A DNA stretch of 64,000 nucleotides from Iris pallida (taxonomy: Eukaryota > Streptophyta > Magnoliopsida > Asparagales > Iridaceae): positions 11,417,595 to 11,481,594 of the forward strand of contig JANAVB010016199.1 in NCBI GenBank assembly GCA_029216955.1, given 5' to 3'. Of the stretch, positions 21,824 to 34,152 are shown piece after piece. A model generated the notes under the pieces. It saw nothing but the letters and a program-made list of their open reading frames with translations, did no database searches and had not been told where the DNA came from. Each line of letters starts with the position of its first letter. Position 1 is the stretch's first letter. Both the position numbers and the translations under genes were made by a program.

Positions 21824-23081
21824 GGTACGACACCGTGAGGGAGGCGCAACATTGGCATGACTGGCGGCGAGATATCAGGTTCGCAGGGGTTACCGGGGGC
21901 TCGCTGGTTCAGGCGACTCGTGGCTACGGTGGAAGGCTTGGGACGAACGGGAATAGGTAAGTTAAGAAGAGGAGGATCAGTCGGGGTTGAATGTCGCCGT
22001 TCGAGGTGTGAGTGTTTGTAGTTCAGCCAGGGCGTTAATGACTGGAGGAGGCGCTAGGAGTGGCACTATAGCCGAAAGGAGGTCAGGGTTGGTCGGAGTG
22101 GCCGGTCACAACGTGGAGGCGATGGTGGTTGTAGACTGTAGAAACGGTGGTGGATGTGTTGTCGATGGTGGTAGCGAGGAGACAGGGAGTGTGGAAGTCA
22201 CCGGTGGCGACGGGTCTAAAGGCGGTGAGGTTGCTGGCAACTGGAGACGGTGGATCTGGTCTCGGAAGGGCACGACGGAACTCCGGTAGAGGTGGTTCGG
22301 TGGATGGCTCGGGAGATGCAGTAGGGGTCAGGGTTTGGGAGGAAGCTGTGCGCGGCTGGCAAAGGCGGTGGTCGTGGAGACCTTCGGTGGTGGCGCTAGG
22401 ATCGGCTAGGTTAGGGTTAGGGTTTTAATGTATTGTTTCTTGTGTGGCACAGGGATGAGGATTCTGTGGGTTTAAATTCGTGTCCGGTGTGTCGGACACA
22501 AATATGGGTTGCTGTGTACTTGTATTGTGGATTTGGCATAGTGGAAATGACACCTGGGGTCGGACCTGAGGTCGACACGACTGACACTGTGGTGGATAAT
22601 GGTAGACATGGACACAATGACACGGCTATGTTGATGATGGTTGCGAATTACTTTTAGAATGGTTTGGAAAAACAAGAGGGAGGCTCTCCTTAAATAGGTA
22701 GAGTGTTGACAGGAAAATGAGATAGATATGAATCAGAATTCTCCCAATAGCCAATAGATAAATATTACCATAAATTTAAATCAAATAAAATTTAAAACTA
22801 GATTAATTCAAATCTTAATCAATAATTGATCACAACAATGGTTTAAATTAACAGTTAATGTTATCAAAAATAATTTAAACAATATTTGATATTATCAGAA
22901 AAATTTAAAATAAATTTAAATAAATCCAAATCTTATTTTAAATGTAATTTAGATTTTTTTTGCTTCAAAATACTCATGATTTCTTATTATAAAAATTAAA
23001 AGAAAATTTATTTTCTAACACAATATTTAGAACTAAATAAATAAAATAAAATTTTGAAAATCCAAAAAAATAGGGGTTACA

Positions 23082-24213
23082 CATACTCACAATAATCATT
23101 ATGTACAATCAATCGTTGCAAAGTAAGCACCAAGCCAATTCATACCCAAAATGATGTCATATTCCTCAATATCAAGGACCATCACATTAAAGGACAATTT
23201 CCTACCTCCAATACAAATATAGTCATCCCTAAAGATTAAATTTACAGGCATCTCCACTCCTGATGGGTGCAAGTACTAAGGTTCAAATCCAATAATGTCA
23301 TACATAGTTGTTTTTCTTGAATAAAATTAACATATATAAAACTATGAGTTGCAACAAAATCAAATAAAACTATTGATAGAACTTCTTTATATAATAGTAT
23401 ATACCTGTCATAACTATGTTGGAAGTGAGAGCCTAACTTGAGTTAAGCATAGAGTCTCCCGTGCGCGTCAGTATGCTGATTCTAAATGTTCATCGACATC
23501 GCATGCAGAGCTCGTGGTGCTGACCTATGATTCTGGAAACCCCTTTGAAGGTTCTGATTCCCCCTTCAAACTTGACATTTATTCGCCTTATACCCTATGA
23601 TACCACACTTAAAGCATCTCCCTCGGCACTCTGTTGTCTGTGCCCACACTTTCCATATTTAAAATATTGTACTCCCAAATTAGGCTCTTTGTTCTCAACT
23701 ATGTTCTAATGCTTGGGAACTCCGGATCCTCCTGAATTATGAGGTTGTTTATTGAAGTTATTGCAGCTTTTTCCCCGTCCTTTGCGTACTGTGGTCAAAT
23801 AACCGTTCACTCTTAATAGATGCTTCATATGACTCTCGGTATGTTTGAACCTCTAGTTCATCACATCCCTTCGCAGATTGTTCTTCAGGTCCTGTTGAAA
23901 TCTCTGGCACCAAGCCTTATCGAGTTATCGTCCAATAGAAAATAGTCGAGGAACTTAGCAAGTTTTACGAATGTTGTCATAGTCATCTACCAATATATTC
24001 CCTTTCTTAAGTACGATGAACTCATCCTTTTTTCCCCAAAAAAACTGCTCAAAGGATATACTGCTAAAAAAATGCTTGTTTTAACATCTCCCAAGTAATT
24101 TTGGTAATTTGATTGATGTCATAATTATGTGCCCTCAAGCGTAGATGCACAAATGTGCACGATACCTTCTTGGACCTTTTAATGCCAATGAGCTCAATAA
24201 AGCCTTCGATTAC
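23082..24213 (-). pseudogene. Degenerate Gypsy gag-protease remnant
   Basis: On the minus strand, reading leftward, the degraded capsid region (24040-23880) contains a FQQDLKNNLRRDV-like segment, followed by a zinc knuckle (about 23620-23570) in which the His of Cys-x2-Cys-x4-His-x4-Cys is Tyr. A retropepsin domain ends at about 23090 with Leu-Gly-Met-Asn-Trp-Leu-x5-Ala-x-Ile-Asp-Cys. The retropepsin active site near 23360 reads Asp-Phe-Val-Ala rather than Asp-Thr-Gly-Ala, and the gag part has many stops. The family A LTR begins only a few bases after the retropepsin end, so reverse transcriptase and integrase are absent. It lies between LTR iii and LTR ii, as the interior of one deleted element. 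Confidence 0.75.
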
Positions 24214-26219
24214 TGTCATGACCCGCTCCCGGATATTCTAGATACGAGTCCGTGAGGCACGTCCAGCCTATGCCTCCGTATCGATGGTTGAGCGTTGTTT
24301 TTATAAGCTTAGCATAACTACTCAATCACATAACTAAAGGAAAGTAGAATAAAGAGAACCAGATTCTATAAGCAAAAAACCATCAAAAGTAGCATATGGA
24401 TCCAAGAGTTGATCACAAGTTATTACAATACTAACATGAGTTTTTCGGAGACAAATCTGCTAGCAGCTAATAGAAATCAAACTAGGAAATGAGATTAAGT
24501 AAAAAGAATCCTAATAATTCCCTCCAGGGATTGCCTTCGTCCCGTCTCATCGAAAGTATAGATCATAATTCCATATTATATCTAAAATATCAATGGATCC
24601 AGTCAGGATTGGACCAAGTACTACCATACACAATATCGCACGATACAAAATAAAGCTTTATAAAAGTAATACAAAAAATAAATAAATAAAGAGATACAAT
24701 ACATATAATGAAACTACTAAGCTAAATAATGATAGATAAATAAATGAACTAGTTATTATACTAGAACAGTTAAGTACAACAAGGCTATAAACTATGTGTG
24801 TTTGAAATACCATTTTCGTTATGTGACCAGCTTGGATTGATGATTCAAAGGGTACAGCTCGAACATATGTCATATGTATGTCGAACTATCATTCCTAAGT
24901 GACTCACGTGGTATTGTTATTGGTCACATATCTACCTAGCATTTTTCCTCATCATGATTCATGAAACATGACAATAACACGAAACATGTGATTTAAAGCT
25001 TCAATATTTGCACAAGTCTAGACCAGCGTCCATAAATCAGATCAAAACATTATCATCACATGCCAGGAACGTATCTCAATATGATAACTAACTAGGAAAA
25101 TAATTATAGCATTTATAATGTATAGTGAAACATAAAGCACATTGTACTTGCTTCAATTAGTTGGAATTGACGTACACGACACAAACGTGTCGACGCGGAA
25201 TGGTTTAAAAGCTAAATCCCAATATATGATCCCAAATGATAAAACAAACATTTCCAGTAAGTCCAGAATAGTCCAAATAGCTCAGTTTGATATATAGAAG
25301 GCTTCAGAATCGAGATAGAAGTTAGTGATCGTAAAAGAAAAAAATAATAATTTGATTAGTCATGATCAAGGATTGACTATTTTAGTGAAAAAGAATTGAT
25401 TAGAAATTAATCTCATAGTCATATATATATTTATTAGAAGGTGTTTTAGAAATAAAATTCATTAATAATACTAGAAATTATTTAGAATTTATTTAGAATT
25501 CTAAAAGTTAAATATCAATAAGCCCAAGACCCAAATATTTAATCAAATTATGATGCCCAAAGCCCATGGCTATGATATAGGAAGATTTCTAATAGTCTTA
25601 ATGCCAATATTTAGGCTAAATAGACTATTCAATTTAGGGTCCAAAACCCAATTTAAGTCATATAAGGCCTAAGCCCATTCAAAATAATTTAAATGGTATT
25701 TTCATTGAGTTTAAACTTAATTTTGTAGGGCCAAGCCCAATAACTATAACTATTTATTATTTAGGGCCCAAGGCCCAAGTTAAACTAATTAAATAAGAAT
25801 CTAAAATGATATGTAGGGCCCAAGGTCCAATTTCTGATAATAAGTTCCAAAATCTTATGTAGGCTCAACGACCAAATTTTAGTAATGTTTTGGAGTCGAA
25901 TGACTGAGTCCAACCCATTTAATCATTACTATAGAAGATGTTGGGCTCAAAGCCTAATTTATCAAACTATATAAATGTAGGGTCAAAGCCTTGTGGTTTA
26001 ATATTATTGTAGAAACTAATATATGCTCAAATAAATTAATTAAAATTTCTATCAAATCTAAAAGCCCAATAATTGCATAATGGGTCAAGCCCAATTAATA
26101 CTGCAAAATTTTCTTAATACCCAAGATGAGCCTATATAATTGAGCCTAAACAATTTGCTTAATGGGCTTTAGCCCAAATGGTTTTATGAGAACTCAAAAT
26201 TTCCTAAAAAAACTCAATT

Positions 26220-26688
26220 GAATAATGCTATTTGTCCCTCCAAATTGTACCTCCAAACCGTCCCTCCTTACGTGACAGTTGACGTGGCATGTTGATGTGG
26301 CAGCTGACATGACAAGTTTTAAAATTAAAATTAACATTAAATTAAAATTAACATTAAAAATTAATGTTAACATTAATGTTAAAATTAATATTAACTTTAA
26401 CATTAAAAATAATATTAATATTAACATTAACATTAATATTAATATTAACATTAATATTAGTTAATATTAATATTAATATTAAATTAACATTAATATTATC
26501 ATTAATTAATATTAATATTAACATTAAATTAACATGGATAAAATTGGGTAATTAACTTTTTGGGTTAAATTTTTTTATGTCATCGGCCATGTCATATGAC
26601 ACATAATATTATTTAAAATGCCACGTCAGCTGCCACATAAGAAGGAATATATTGGATGGACAATTTGGAGATACGAATAGCATTACTC
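26220..26688. mobile_element. MITE, Mutator-like, 469 bp
   Basis: A perfect 9-bp duplication AACTCAATT flanks it (26211-26219, 26689-26697). The ends are inverted copies GA(A/G)TAATGCTATT(T/C)G, with further inverted similarity (CTCCAAATTGT). A 9-bp duplication fits a Mutator-derived MITE. There is no coding capacity, and the low-complexity frames inside are artefacts of the array at 26316-26540. Confidence 0.85.
26316..26540. repeat. AT-only array of TTAACATTAA / AATATT words
   Basis: The core of the MITE is a run of ATTAACATTAA, TTAATATTAA and similar words in both orientations, with almost no G on the plus strand. Confidence 0.85.
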
Positions 26689-27336
26689 AACTCAATTATT
26701 GTTCTTCAACAAAAGAAAATAAAAGAAGTTAGAGAGAGAGAGAGAGAGCAGAGAGACTGAGAGAGAGAGAGAGAGAGGAGAGTGAGCGGTGCTCACCGGA
26801 GCTCGCTTGGGGGGGGGGAGTATCTGGGTGCAGAGCCGTAGGATGGTGCAAAGGGTGTTGCCGACGTACGAGGCGGCACGGGGAAGACGACATATATGCA
26901 AGGTTGTCGGCGCTAGTCAAAGTCAGTGGTCGGGCTGGCTGGTGACATAAGGTGGTGGAAATTCCGGGTTACGCTGACAAGGTGTGGTAGGCATGGATGG
27001 TGGTCGGGTCGGTGGTGGTGATGATCGACATGGTGGGCTGGGTTATCGTAGGTGGTGATCGTGATGGCGGATGGGTTGTGGTTTTTTGGGCTGGATCGGG
27101 AAGAACCGGTGGGTCAGGGCTAGCCTGGTGGGGGTGATAGTATTGTGATGGAGGTTGTTGTGTAGCACCTGACCATTGGAATAGGGATGGTGATCGCAAT
27201 GGCAGTGGGTGGTCGGCTACATGGGTCATGGCAGTAAAGAAGACGGGAAGGTGGCGAAGTGGTGGCAATGATGGAGTTTTGTGACAGAAGAGCGGGGCGG
27301 TGACAGTGGTGTGGCGATGCAAGTGGTGTGGCGAAG

Positions 27337-27879
27337 CTCGATAAAGAAAGCAAGCTCGCAAAAACTAGCTATAATAGCAGTATTAGTTAGTCCAAATTAT
27401 AAGTACAAGAAATTCGAAAAGTTTAAGTTCCGTAATTCTAAGTCTTGCCCGAAGTTTTGGGCCTATACAGTCATCCTAGTGTCTCCTTGGCTAAGTCTTG
27501 GGTTTGACCAAATAGGTTAGGGTCCTTTAAACAATCCTATTAGTGACATTCCATTATACTACCTTAATGGATCATAGAGTCAAGAAGTGTTAGGTCGTGG
27601 GGCATCTACCCAACTTACAAGAGTTAAACTAGCAGTGTGATGGGACAATGGGTCAACTTATTAATCTCTATCATGCATGAAAGAAGAGTAAGAATTTCGG
27701 TAGAAGGAATCAAGCAAGATACAAATCAAGTGGTCGAGCGAGAGTTCCGAAATGAAACAAAGGAAGGAAGTCAAGTGTGTGGATGGGATCCTAGACTCTA
27801 ATCCTATGTGCAGGCTCACATCGGTGCAGTAACGTAACCGAAGTGATAAACTGGACCTACATGGACCACCACAAAAATA
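27337..27879 (-). repeat. Family A leader between LTR iv and LTR iii
   Basis: This block is nearly identical to 36123-36311 joined with 40751-41114. It contains the conserved GCAGGCTCACATCGGTGCAG and GGACCACCACAAAAATA next to the LTR end. It should be followed on its left by gag, but LTR iii sequence starts there instead. No gene. Confidence 0.8.
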
Positions 27880-30800
27880 TGTAACGCCCCAGTCCCAAAA
27901 TACTTAGGACTAAGTACGTCGTCATGCCAGCTGTATACATACGAAGTATACTCCAATATATGGAACCATCGTATGTACAAATAATCTGTAAAGTGCAGTA
28001 AACCACAATACTAATCTCATCCACGAATAAAGAAGAAAGAATTTATAATAAATTCATGAATTGTCATTTATAAATCGTTGGACGGAGACAAATCCACTAC
28101 CAACTAAAAAAAGAGAAGAATACATAACAATGAATTTGGCGAGCGACGCAAAGGCGATCTAAGTACAATCACCTCGGAGGAAGAGAGTGAAATATGGCCT
28201 TGGATATAAGCACCTGCAAAAAGTCACAAAATACACCTGGAGAATTCACCAGGTCCTCAGAGGGACATAACAAGATACATAAAGAACATGCCATATAAAC
28301 TGAATATAAAATATATCATAAAGTCACAAAGTAAGGTAAAGTGTCCCAACCATAACACGACCCAATATCCCATCATCGAAACAGTAAACTACCCCTACAA
28401 CCAAATAAGGACAAGAGATAGTATACTATTCCGCGAGGTGACCTTGTCCTATGTCATGACTAGAACGAAGTGTGACATGACATTAACTAAGGTCTCCTAA
28501 CCATTCTAATATACAATTTAGAAGACATCTCGATGTATGGGCAGATAAAGGCTGACTCCTCCAGGATAAGGTAACAACTCACAACACGCACACGTCAAGT
28601 ACTAATACTATCAGTCGGCATAACTCGAGGCTAGCAGCCCACGTGACCCATCAGTTCACATAGCTCGAGGCTAGTGACCCTCTCAACACGACTACCGTAA
28701 TACGCAGTTACTACGACTTTTGGATTTGGGTAGCCCATACATCTAACTGTCTTCACCCTTCCAAGGGTCACTAACAAAAGGTAGTCTACTATGACTAGGT
28801 TCACATGCATATTTAAAAGACAAGCAAGAATATAATTGAAAGCAAGTAAAGTAAACTAAGCAAGTCATGGATCCAACTGAAATAAACAAGAAATAAATAT
28901 GCAGTAAATAAAGAAAGATGCAACTAATTATAAACAGTAAATAAGGCAAGATATCTTGCCTGGTGGGTCGCCTGGTGTGGTGCAATGTTCAGACATGTCC
29001 TATTTTGTCCAATAGCCGAGGTCGGTGTGTAAGGGTCCGAAATTCACGAGAAAGAGAAACGCGATCAGTCGTGATCAATGGTGATACTCGAGGAGAATTG
29101 GTGGAGATAAATACACATACTAATTTTTTAGGAAGTATTTTGTAATACTATTACGTAAATACTTGAGAATACTTTATATAAACCATTTGGAAGAATATGC
29201 CTTTATTATTCAATTATATGCCCAGATAAATATTTTAAAGAATCGAAGAATCATTTTTTTGGCTAAATACCTTATGGAAAAAAAACTTTTTAGGTAGGAA
29301 GCTATATTAGAAGTATATAAACTATTTACTCCGGTATTACTAGTAGCAAAAAAAAAAAACCCATAATGAAGATAAAATAAAAAGGCTTTTAACAATTTAT
29401 ACTTAGTAAAATATACAAATAATTTAATACCCAAAATATCTAGCTATATATATACTTTTTATAAAAAAAAAGTAATGATAATTTTAAGAATAATATAATT
29501 ATCATACTAGGAATAGGCTAGCACCCATCAAAATATATACCATTTGTCATATATGAAAATTTATTATTATTATTATAGACAAATAATAAAACAAGGAAGA
29601 CAGTAAAGACAAGAAAAGAAAGAAATTCAAATGAAACACAAACAAATAGAGTAAACCAAAATAAAAGAAAAAAACACACAACAGCTTTGTTGTGTGCTAT
29701 CGTTTAGGAAAGGGTTTTTTTTTAGAAAGGGTGAGAGAGAGGAAAGGAGCAGAGAAGAAGAGGAGTGAAGGGGGCTTACCGACGGCTACTACGGGAGGCG
29801 CTCGGTGGGGGGATCTCGCGTGCGCGACTGCGGCAGTGCATCAAGGGCGCACGCGGAGGGAGTCGCACGGATCCAGCGCGCGCGGAGGGGCGGCGTCGGC
29901 GGTGTCCGACGCAGCGTGGTGTGGTGCGGCGGCCGCGCAGCTCCGACGGAGCTGGCCGAAAGGAAGGCAGAAGTCGGGTCGCCTGGCGAGTCCCCGTGCT
30001 CCGGATTTAGAGGACACGCCGCGAGAAGAGATGGCCAGGTGCGCCGGTTATGGAACTCGGCGCCGCGGAGGGGGGTCGGCGATCAAGGCAAGGTAAGGAT
30101 TTGTTTTTTTATTTCGAATTAGGGTTTTCTGGTGTTGGTGATGATGCTGGCTTTGGGCGGTCGCGGTTGTCTGGGTTCACTAGAGCGATAAGGCTGGGCA
30201 GAGATGGCCGACCCGATGGTGGAGTTGTTGCCATGGTGGTTGACAGAGGTTCGACGAGGAGGACGGGATATGGGTTGTGCGTGTTTGTTATTTTGGGGAT
30301 GTATTGATGATGGCGAGGGTGGCTGTGAAATTTTGTGGTGGCGGTGGCGATGGTTTTCAGTCGGGAGAGGAGAAGACTAGTCAGAGATGGGACTGTCGGT
30401 GGTGTTTGCCGCATGTGGCGGTTCATGGTGATAGAGGTGACGGCGGTGGTGCAGTGGTGCCAATGGTGGTGACGGTTGTGTCGATTACGCCGGTGGTGGT
30501 TTTCGATGTTGGTGGTCGGGTTTGTGCAGAGAGGAGGAAGAGGCGACGGGGATGGTGTCGGGACAAGGAGGAAAATATTATACTTGTACTCGAAATTTTA
30601 TTGGAGAAGTAATGCGACGCGGACACGATGCACGACATCGTTGTGGTTGGTGGAGGAATTTGTTGTATGGAAAATATGGAAAAAGGGAGCAATGGAGGTC
30701 CTCCTTATATAGGAGGTGAGGACCCCTGGTTGGATATGGACTAGGATTATTTGAATCCTCATGGATAATTCACCCCTTAATTTAAATTACTTTTTAAAAC

Positions 30801-31337
30801 CACAAAAATATATTTTTCCAATATATGTATATATACTAGATAATCTTTAATTCAAAAATTAGTTTAAAATTATCCGAAAAATTAATTTTTGATTTAATTC
30901 ATAATAAACCAATTTAGAAAGATTTTTTATAACATGTATAAATTAATAAAATAATAATTTTGAAAATTAGGAATTTAAAATATATTCATGAATTAATTCG
31001 TGAATCACGTATGCAAATACTTAGAATAATCTTTTTATTACTATTTTTAATATATATAAAAACTGGATGCAATACTTTTGACAACTTAGGCAAAAGTAAA
31101 TTTATCCTATATTATTTTGAAACTATACTTTCCATAAAAATAAAATCTATAAATAAAATATTATCTAAAAATATGTACCTCGCACATATTCGCACTCGAC
31201 GTGGAAATACGAACGTAAACTTGCATATGACGTACAATACGGCAAATACAACTTCGCACGCGACGTACGAATACGAAGTACAAATCAATATCCAATAATA
31301 ATAAAAAAAATTGTAGTAGAAAATTAGGGATTTTACA
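27880..31337 (-). repeat. Giant Gypsy-type LTR, family A copy iv (complete)
   Basis: On the minus strand it starts TGTAAAATCCC at 31337 and ends GACTGGGGCGTTACA at 27880, a length of about 3.46 kb. It carries a terminal stem-loop (27890-27912), the CCAGGTCCTCAGAGGGAC block (28252), a putative splice donor (29776), a G-rich leader (29700-30700) and a minus-strand TATATAAGGAG box (30701-30713). The left 1.3 kb is nearly identical to LTR v. Overlapping GC-rich frames at 29692-30612 occur in several frames on both strands and show no domain. Confidence 0.8.
30701..30720 (-). promoter_or_regulatory. LTR iv TATA box in a palindromic context
   Basis: The plus strand reads CCTCCTTATATAGGAGG, an imperfect palindrome centred on TATATA. 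The minus strand gives TATATAAGGAGG, upstream of the C-rich leader in the LTR's own direction. Similar palindromic boxes occur in LTR v (about 44752) and LTR vii (58615). Confidence 0.55.
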
Positions 31338-32630
31338 TCCTACCAAACTTACAAGAATTTCGTCCTCAAAATTTAGGAAATATAAGGGTAGGTAGGGTAG
31401 AGAAGGTAGGAAGAGTTTATGATAAGAAGTTATGATCAGTTTATTTAGTAAGGAGACAACGCCTACTACGAAATCAATTTTGAATAATCAGAATTTAGAT
31501 AACTAGAAAATTTTAGTATAGTTTAGAAGATATCTCCTTACAACCCGTAAATATTCAATCGATCGATATTACCATCCGACAACAAGAAGAAAAATTATGT
31601 TCCTATGCTAGGTAAGGATTTCCTTCGTCTCCAAATTTAAGATCACTATCTCAATAAAATTTTAAATCTCAATTTAAAGTAGATATTTCGTAATCATCAA
31701 AAACTTTTCAACTATTTTATTAATCTTTTCAAGGTTTAGATTCCATAATTTCTCGTATCCTCAAAAATTGATCCACAAATGTTTTAAAATTTTCAATTAT
31801 TTTCATATATCTAATCCAATATTTCAGCGATCGAAATTCGATAAGTCCAATACTTTTGAACTTAGAAAATCTCTAAAATAATTTCTTCCAACATATCATT
31901 TTTTTTTCAAAATAGCCTTCGTCGTTCATAATCTCCTCAAAAGTAAATACTCGATAAATCTCTACCCTTCTTCTTTCAACATATATATATACATGTTTTT
32001 CTCAAAAATTGAAATTTCCAATATCTTCCATCAAGTTAGTTGAGGTAAAAGTCAAACCCTTCTAGGAGGTCTTATAAGAGAAAATTTCATCCAACATAAA
32101 ATCTATGTTCCACATTTTACCAATTGCAATCTTTTTGACACTCACAAGTATACTATCATTGGATCATCTCAACACATAATATTCCCCTTCTTAATCAAGT
32201 AGCATCATTAACTCATGTCTCGTAATTTCCTATTCATTCCATTTACCAATAGCACTAATCTCCTCTAAAGTGATTTCCATCTAACTCATGTCTAACCGAA
32301 GGGTGTTATGATCAAATCTTCATCTCCACACAAGGGTATCAAGGAAACAAGGTTGTATGAATAACAGTGGAATAAAAATCCACGAAATAGGAAAGCAAGA
32401 CAATTTGGAGGAATCTCGGTTAGGTTCAATGGTCGTCCTAAAGATTAAAAAGATGTTATGGGTCTAAGTAATTGAGATAATAAAGGACAAGGGTCAAACA
32501 ATCAAGACGTAAAGTTAAGCATTTAAGTTGATTCATAATCATATATTGGGTCGAAAGGATTGAGTCAAGGTTGAGTCCCTATCGATAATCGAAAAGTTAT
32601 CAGTATCATGGTAAAGGTTATAGTTTAGCC
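31338..32630 (-). repeat. Family A internal region, 3' part, noncoding
   Basis: On the minus strand, just before the LTR start, the sequence can be read as the usual tail of Gypsy polyproteins (Phe-Glu-Asp-Glu-Ile-Leu-Val-Ser). Upstream is AT-rich DNA with no reverse transcriptase, integrase or long frame. The element is therefore non-autonomous, or a deletion derivative. A matching tail lies at 45390-45425. Confidence 0.6.
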
Positions 32631-32635
32631 TCTTT

Positions 32636-33822
32636 TGTAGTGCCCCGCTCCGCGAAGGCACTAGATAGACAGAAAGATCGGATTGCTGGCTCTGCAACAG
32701 AAGGTGATTGATCTGGGTGAGTGGACAAAGTCTCATTTTATGATTCGCTTGCGCCTAATAAGAATATGAGCTTTTGAATGAATGTATTGCTAATAACAAG
32801 ACAGTAATCTTGAGTATGCTTATAAGAGAATCCGCACACTGTCTGCTAAGAAAGAGAAATGTTTCCTGTTTGAAAAGAGATGGAATTGTTTATGACTTGC
32901 TCGATTGATGCATGATGGTTTCATTTGATATTGCATTTGCATTGGGGTATCCACTTAGTGACGAGCTGAACCCTAGAGAGTCACAGCGGCTAGCGACGAG
33001 CTGAACCCATGCGAGTCACAGTGGTTAGCGACGAGCTGAACCCAAGAGAGTCACAGCGGCTAGCGACGAGATGAACCCATACGAGTCACAGCGGTTAGCG
33101 ACAAACTGAACCCATAGGAGGCACAACGGCTAAGATGGAAATGATATGTTGGTTTTTCAAAGATGTTTTCAAAAGAGATGTAAACTGACTCTTTATGAAT
33201 GAAATGTACATAGGTAAAAAGTAGCAAGATCACATCACAAGAATCGTTTTCTTACTAAATGAACAGTGATCGTCTCAAAAGATGTAGTTCTTTGTTCACA
33301 ATCACCAGTATGCTGATATACTGACCCACCATCAGTCTGTATGCAGGTACAATATGCATCGAGAAGGATAGTCCGAAGCGATAGCCTGAGCCTCATCCTC
33401 AGGAGCCAAAAATCAGAAGAGATGCCAAGAGATGACATCTGTTGCAAGAGTTGGTTTTGTATATAAAGGGATGTAATGTATGGGAACGAGATTATTGTAA
33501 TCTGTAAAGTTCTGAGAGATTGTAACATTGTATCAGAGAGAATCGAGAGCTTGTAATCTGTTCAAATAAAATCAATAAAGAGATTTGTTTCTTATTACCA
33601 TTGTGTTCAATGCATGTATTCTGAGATATGTCCGCTGCTGCTTCAATTATCTGCGATACGTTCCGCTGCGTATTGTCAACCTTGTCTATCTTGTCTTGCT
33701 TCAGGTCTTGGCCTTGTGCAAGCGCAACTTAGGCTTGTACGGCATCACGCCTTAGCGAGGACGAACGGTCTCACAGAGTCCGAAACGAGGACGAAAGGAC
33801 TCTGCGGGATCGGGGCATGACA
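32636..33822 (+). repeat. Miniature Gypsy 5' LTR
   Basis: It begins TGTAGTGCCCCGCTCC and ends GGGGCATGACA. It holds a 35-bp minisatellite, a TATATAAAG box (33460-33468), an AATAAA signal (33571-33578) and a stem-loop (CAGAGTCC/GGACTCTG) shortly before the end. Confidence 0.93.
32956..33130. repeat. 35-bp minisatellite, five units (5' LTR)
   Basis: The unit TAGCGACGAGCTGAACCCAT plus GCGAGTCACAGCGGT repeats five times head to tail. The spacing is too regular, and the units too similar throughout, to be a repeat-spacer array. Confidence 0.93.
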
Positions 33823-33825
33823 GAA

Positions 33826-33837
33826 TGGTATCAGAGC
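33826..33837 (+). other. Primer binding site, initiator tRNA-Met
   Basis: TGGTATCAGAGC begins four bases after the 5' LTR end and is complementary to the 3' end of plant initiator tRNA-Met. Confidence 0.9.
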
Positions 33838-34152
33838 AACACGATCCTCTGGCCAATTGATTCGATTGAATTCATAGATGTTCTCCTGATCGAAATTCCT
33901 TTGCCTACTCGATATCAATAATGAGATGAACGTTCCATACAATAAGTCCGTAAATATTTTTATGATGCCAGCATATGTTTTATCGATTTGATTGATTGAG
34001 ATTGAAATGCTTGATTGAACAAGATTTTTGATATGATCTAAATTATGATTTCATGGATTGATGATGGCAAAGGATGAGGACTATCGCTGCTAAGGATATC
34101 ATAAGTTTCTCCTTAAGTTTCGAGGACGAAACTTCTTTTCGGTGGGTAATTA

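Larger units (their letters stand above)
6477..23081 (-). repeat. Giant Gypsy-type LTR, family A copy ii (interrupted)
   Basis: On the minus strand it starts TGTAACCCC at 23081 and ends GGGGAATTACA at 6477. Remaining LTR sequence is 6477-8032, 9172-10036 and 21829-23081. It holds the CCAGGTCCTCA block (about 6909), the terminal stem-loop AGTCCTA/TAGGACT (6487-6507), a putative splice donor at 9961-9966 and a G-rich leader on both sides of Copia-1. It is interrupted by microsatellites, a LINE fragment and Copia-1 with its nested CACTA. AT-rich tracts at 9172-9770 and 22740-23080 hold no gene that I can see. Confidence 0.65.
24214..27336 (-). repeat. Gypsy-type LTR, divergent family A copy iii, truncated
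   Basis: On the minus strand it ends GGAGCGGGTCATGACA at 24214. The blocks GTCCAGAATAGTCCAA and TTGATTAGTCATGATCAAG (25260-25370) match copy ii at 7840-7925. A GA-rich tract, a putative splice donor (26792) and a G-rich leader follow the family order. The LTR start is missing, because at 27337 the sequence switches to the leader of the next element. A MITE interrupts it. From 25440 to 26200 the sequence is AT-rich with repeated AGGGCCCAAGGCCCAA-type words and no gene. Confidence 0.55.

Noticed and set aside
26194..26555. Leu/Ile/Asn-only frames
   Set aside because: Products of the AT-only array in the MITE.
29692..30720. Overlapping GC-rich frames on both strands
   Set aside because: Compositional openness in the LTR leader; no domain and not conserved as protein between copies.
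32956..33130. Regular 35-bp repeats resembling a CRISPR array
   Set aside because: The whole unit repeats with no unique spacers, it is duplicated in both LTRs and the genome is a plant.
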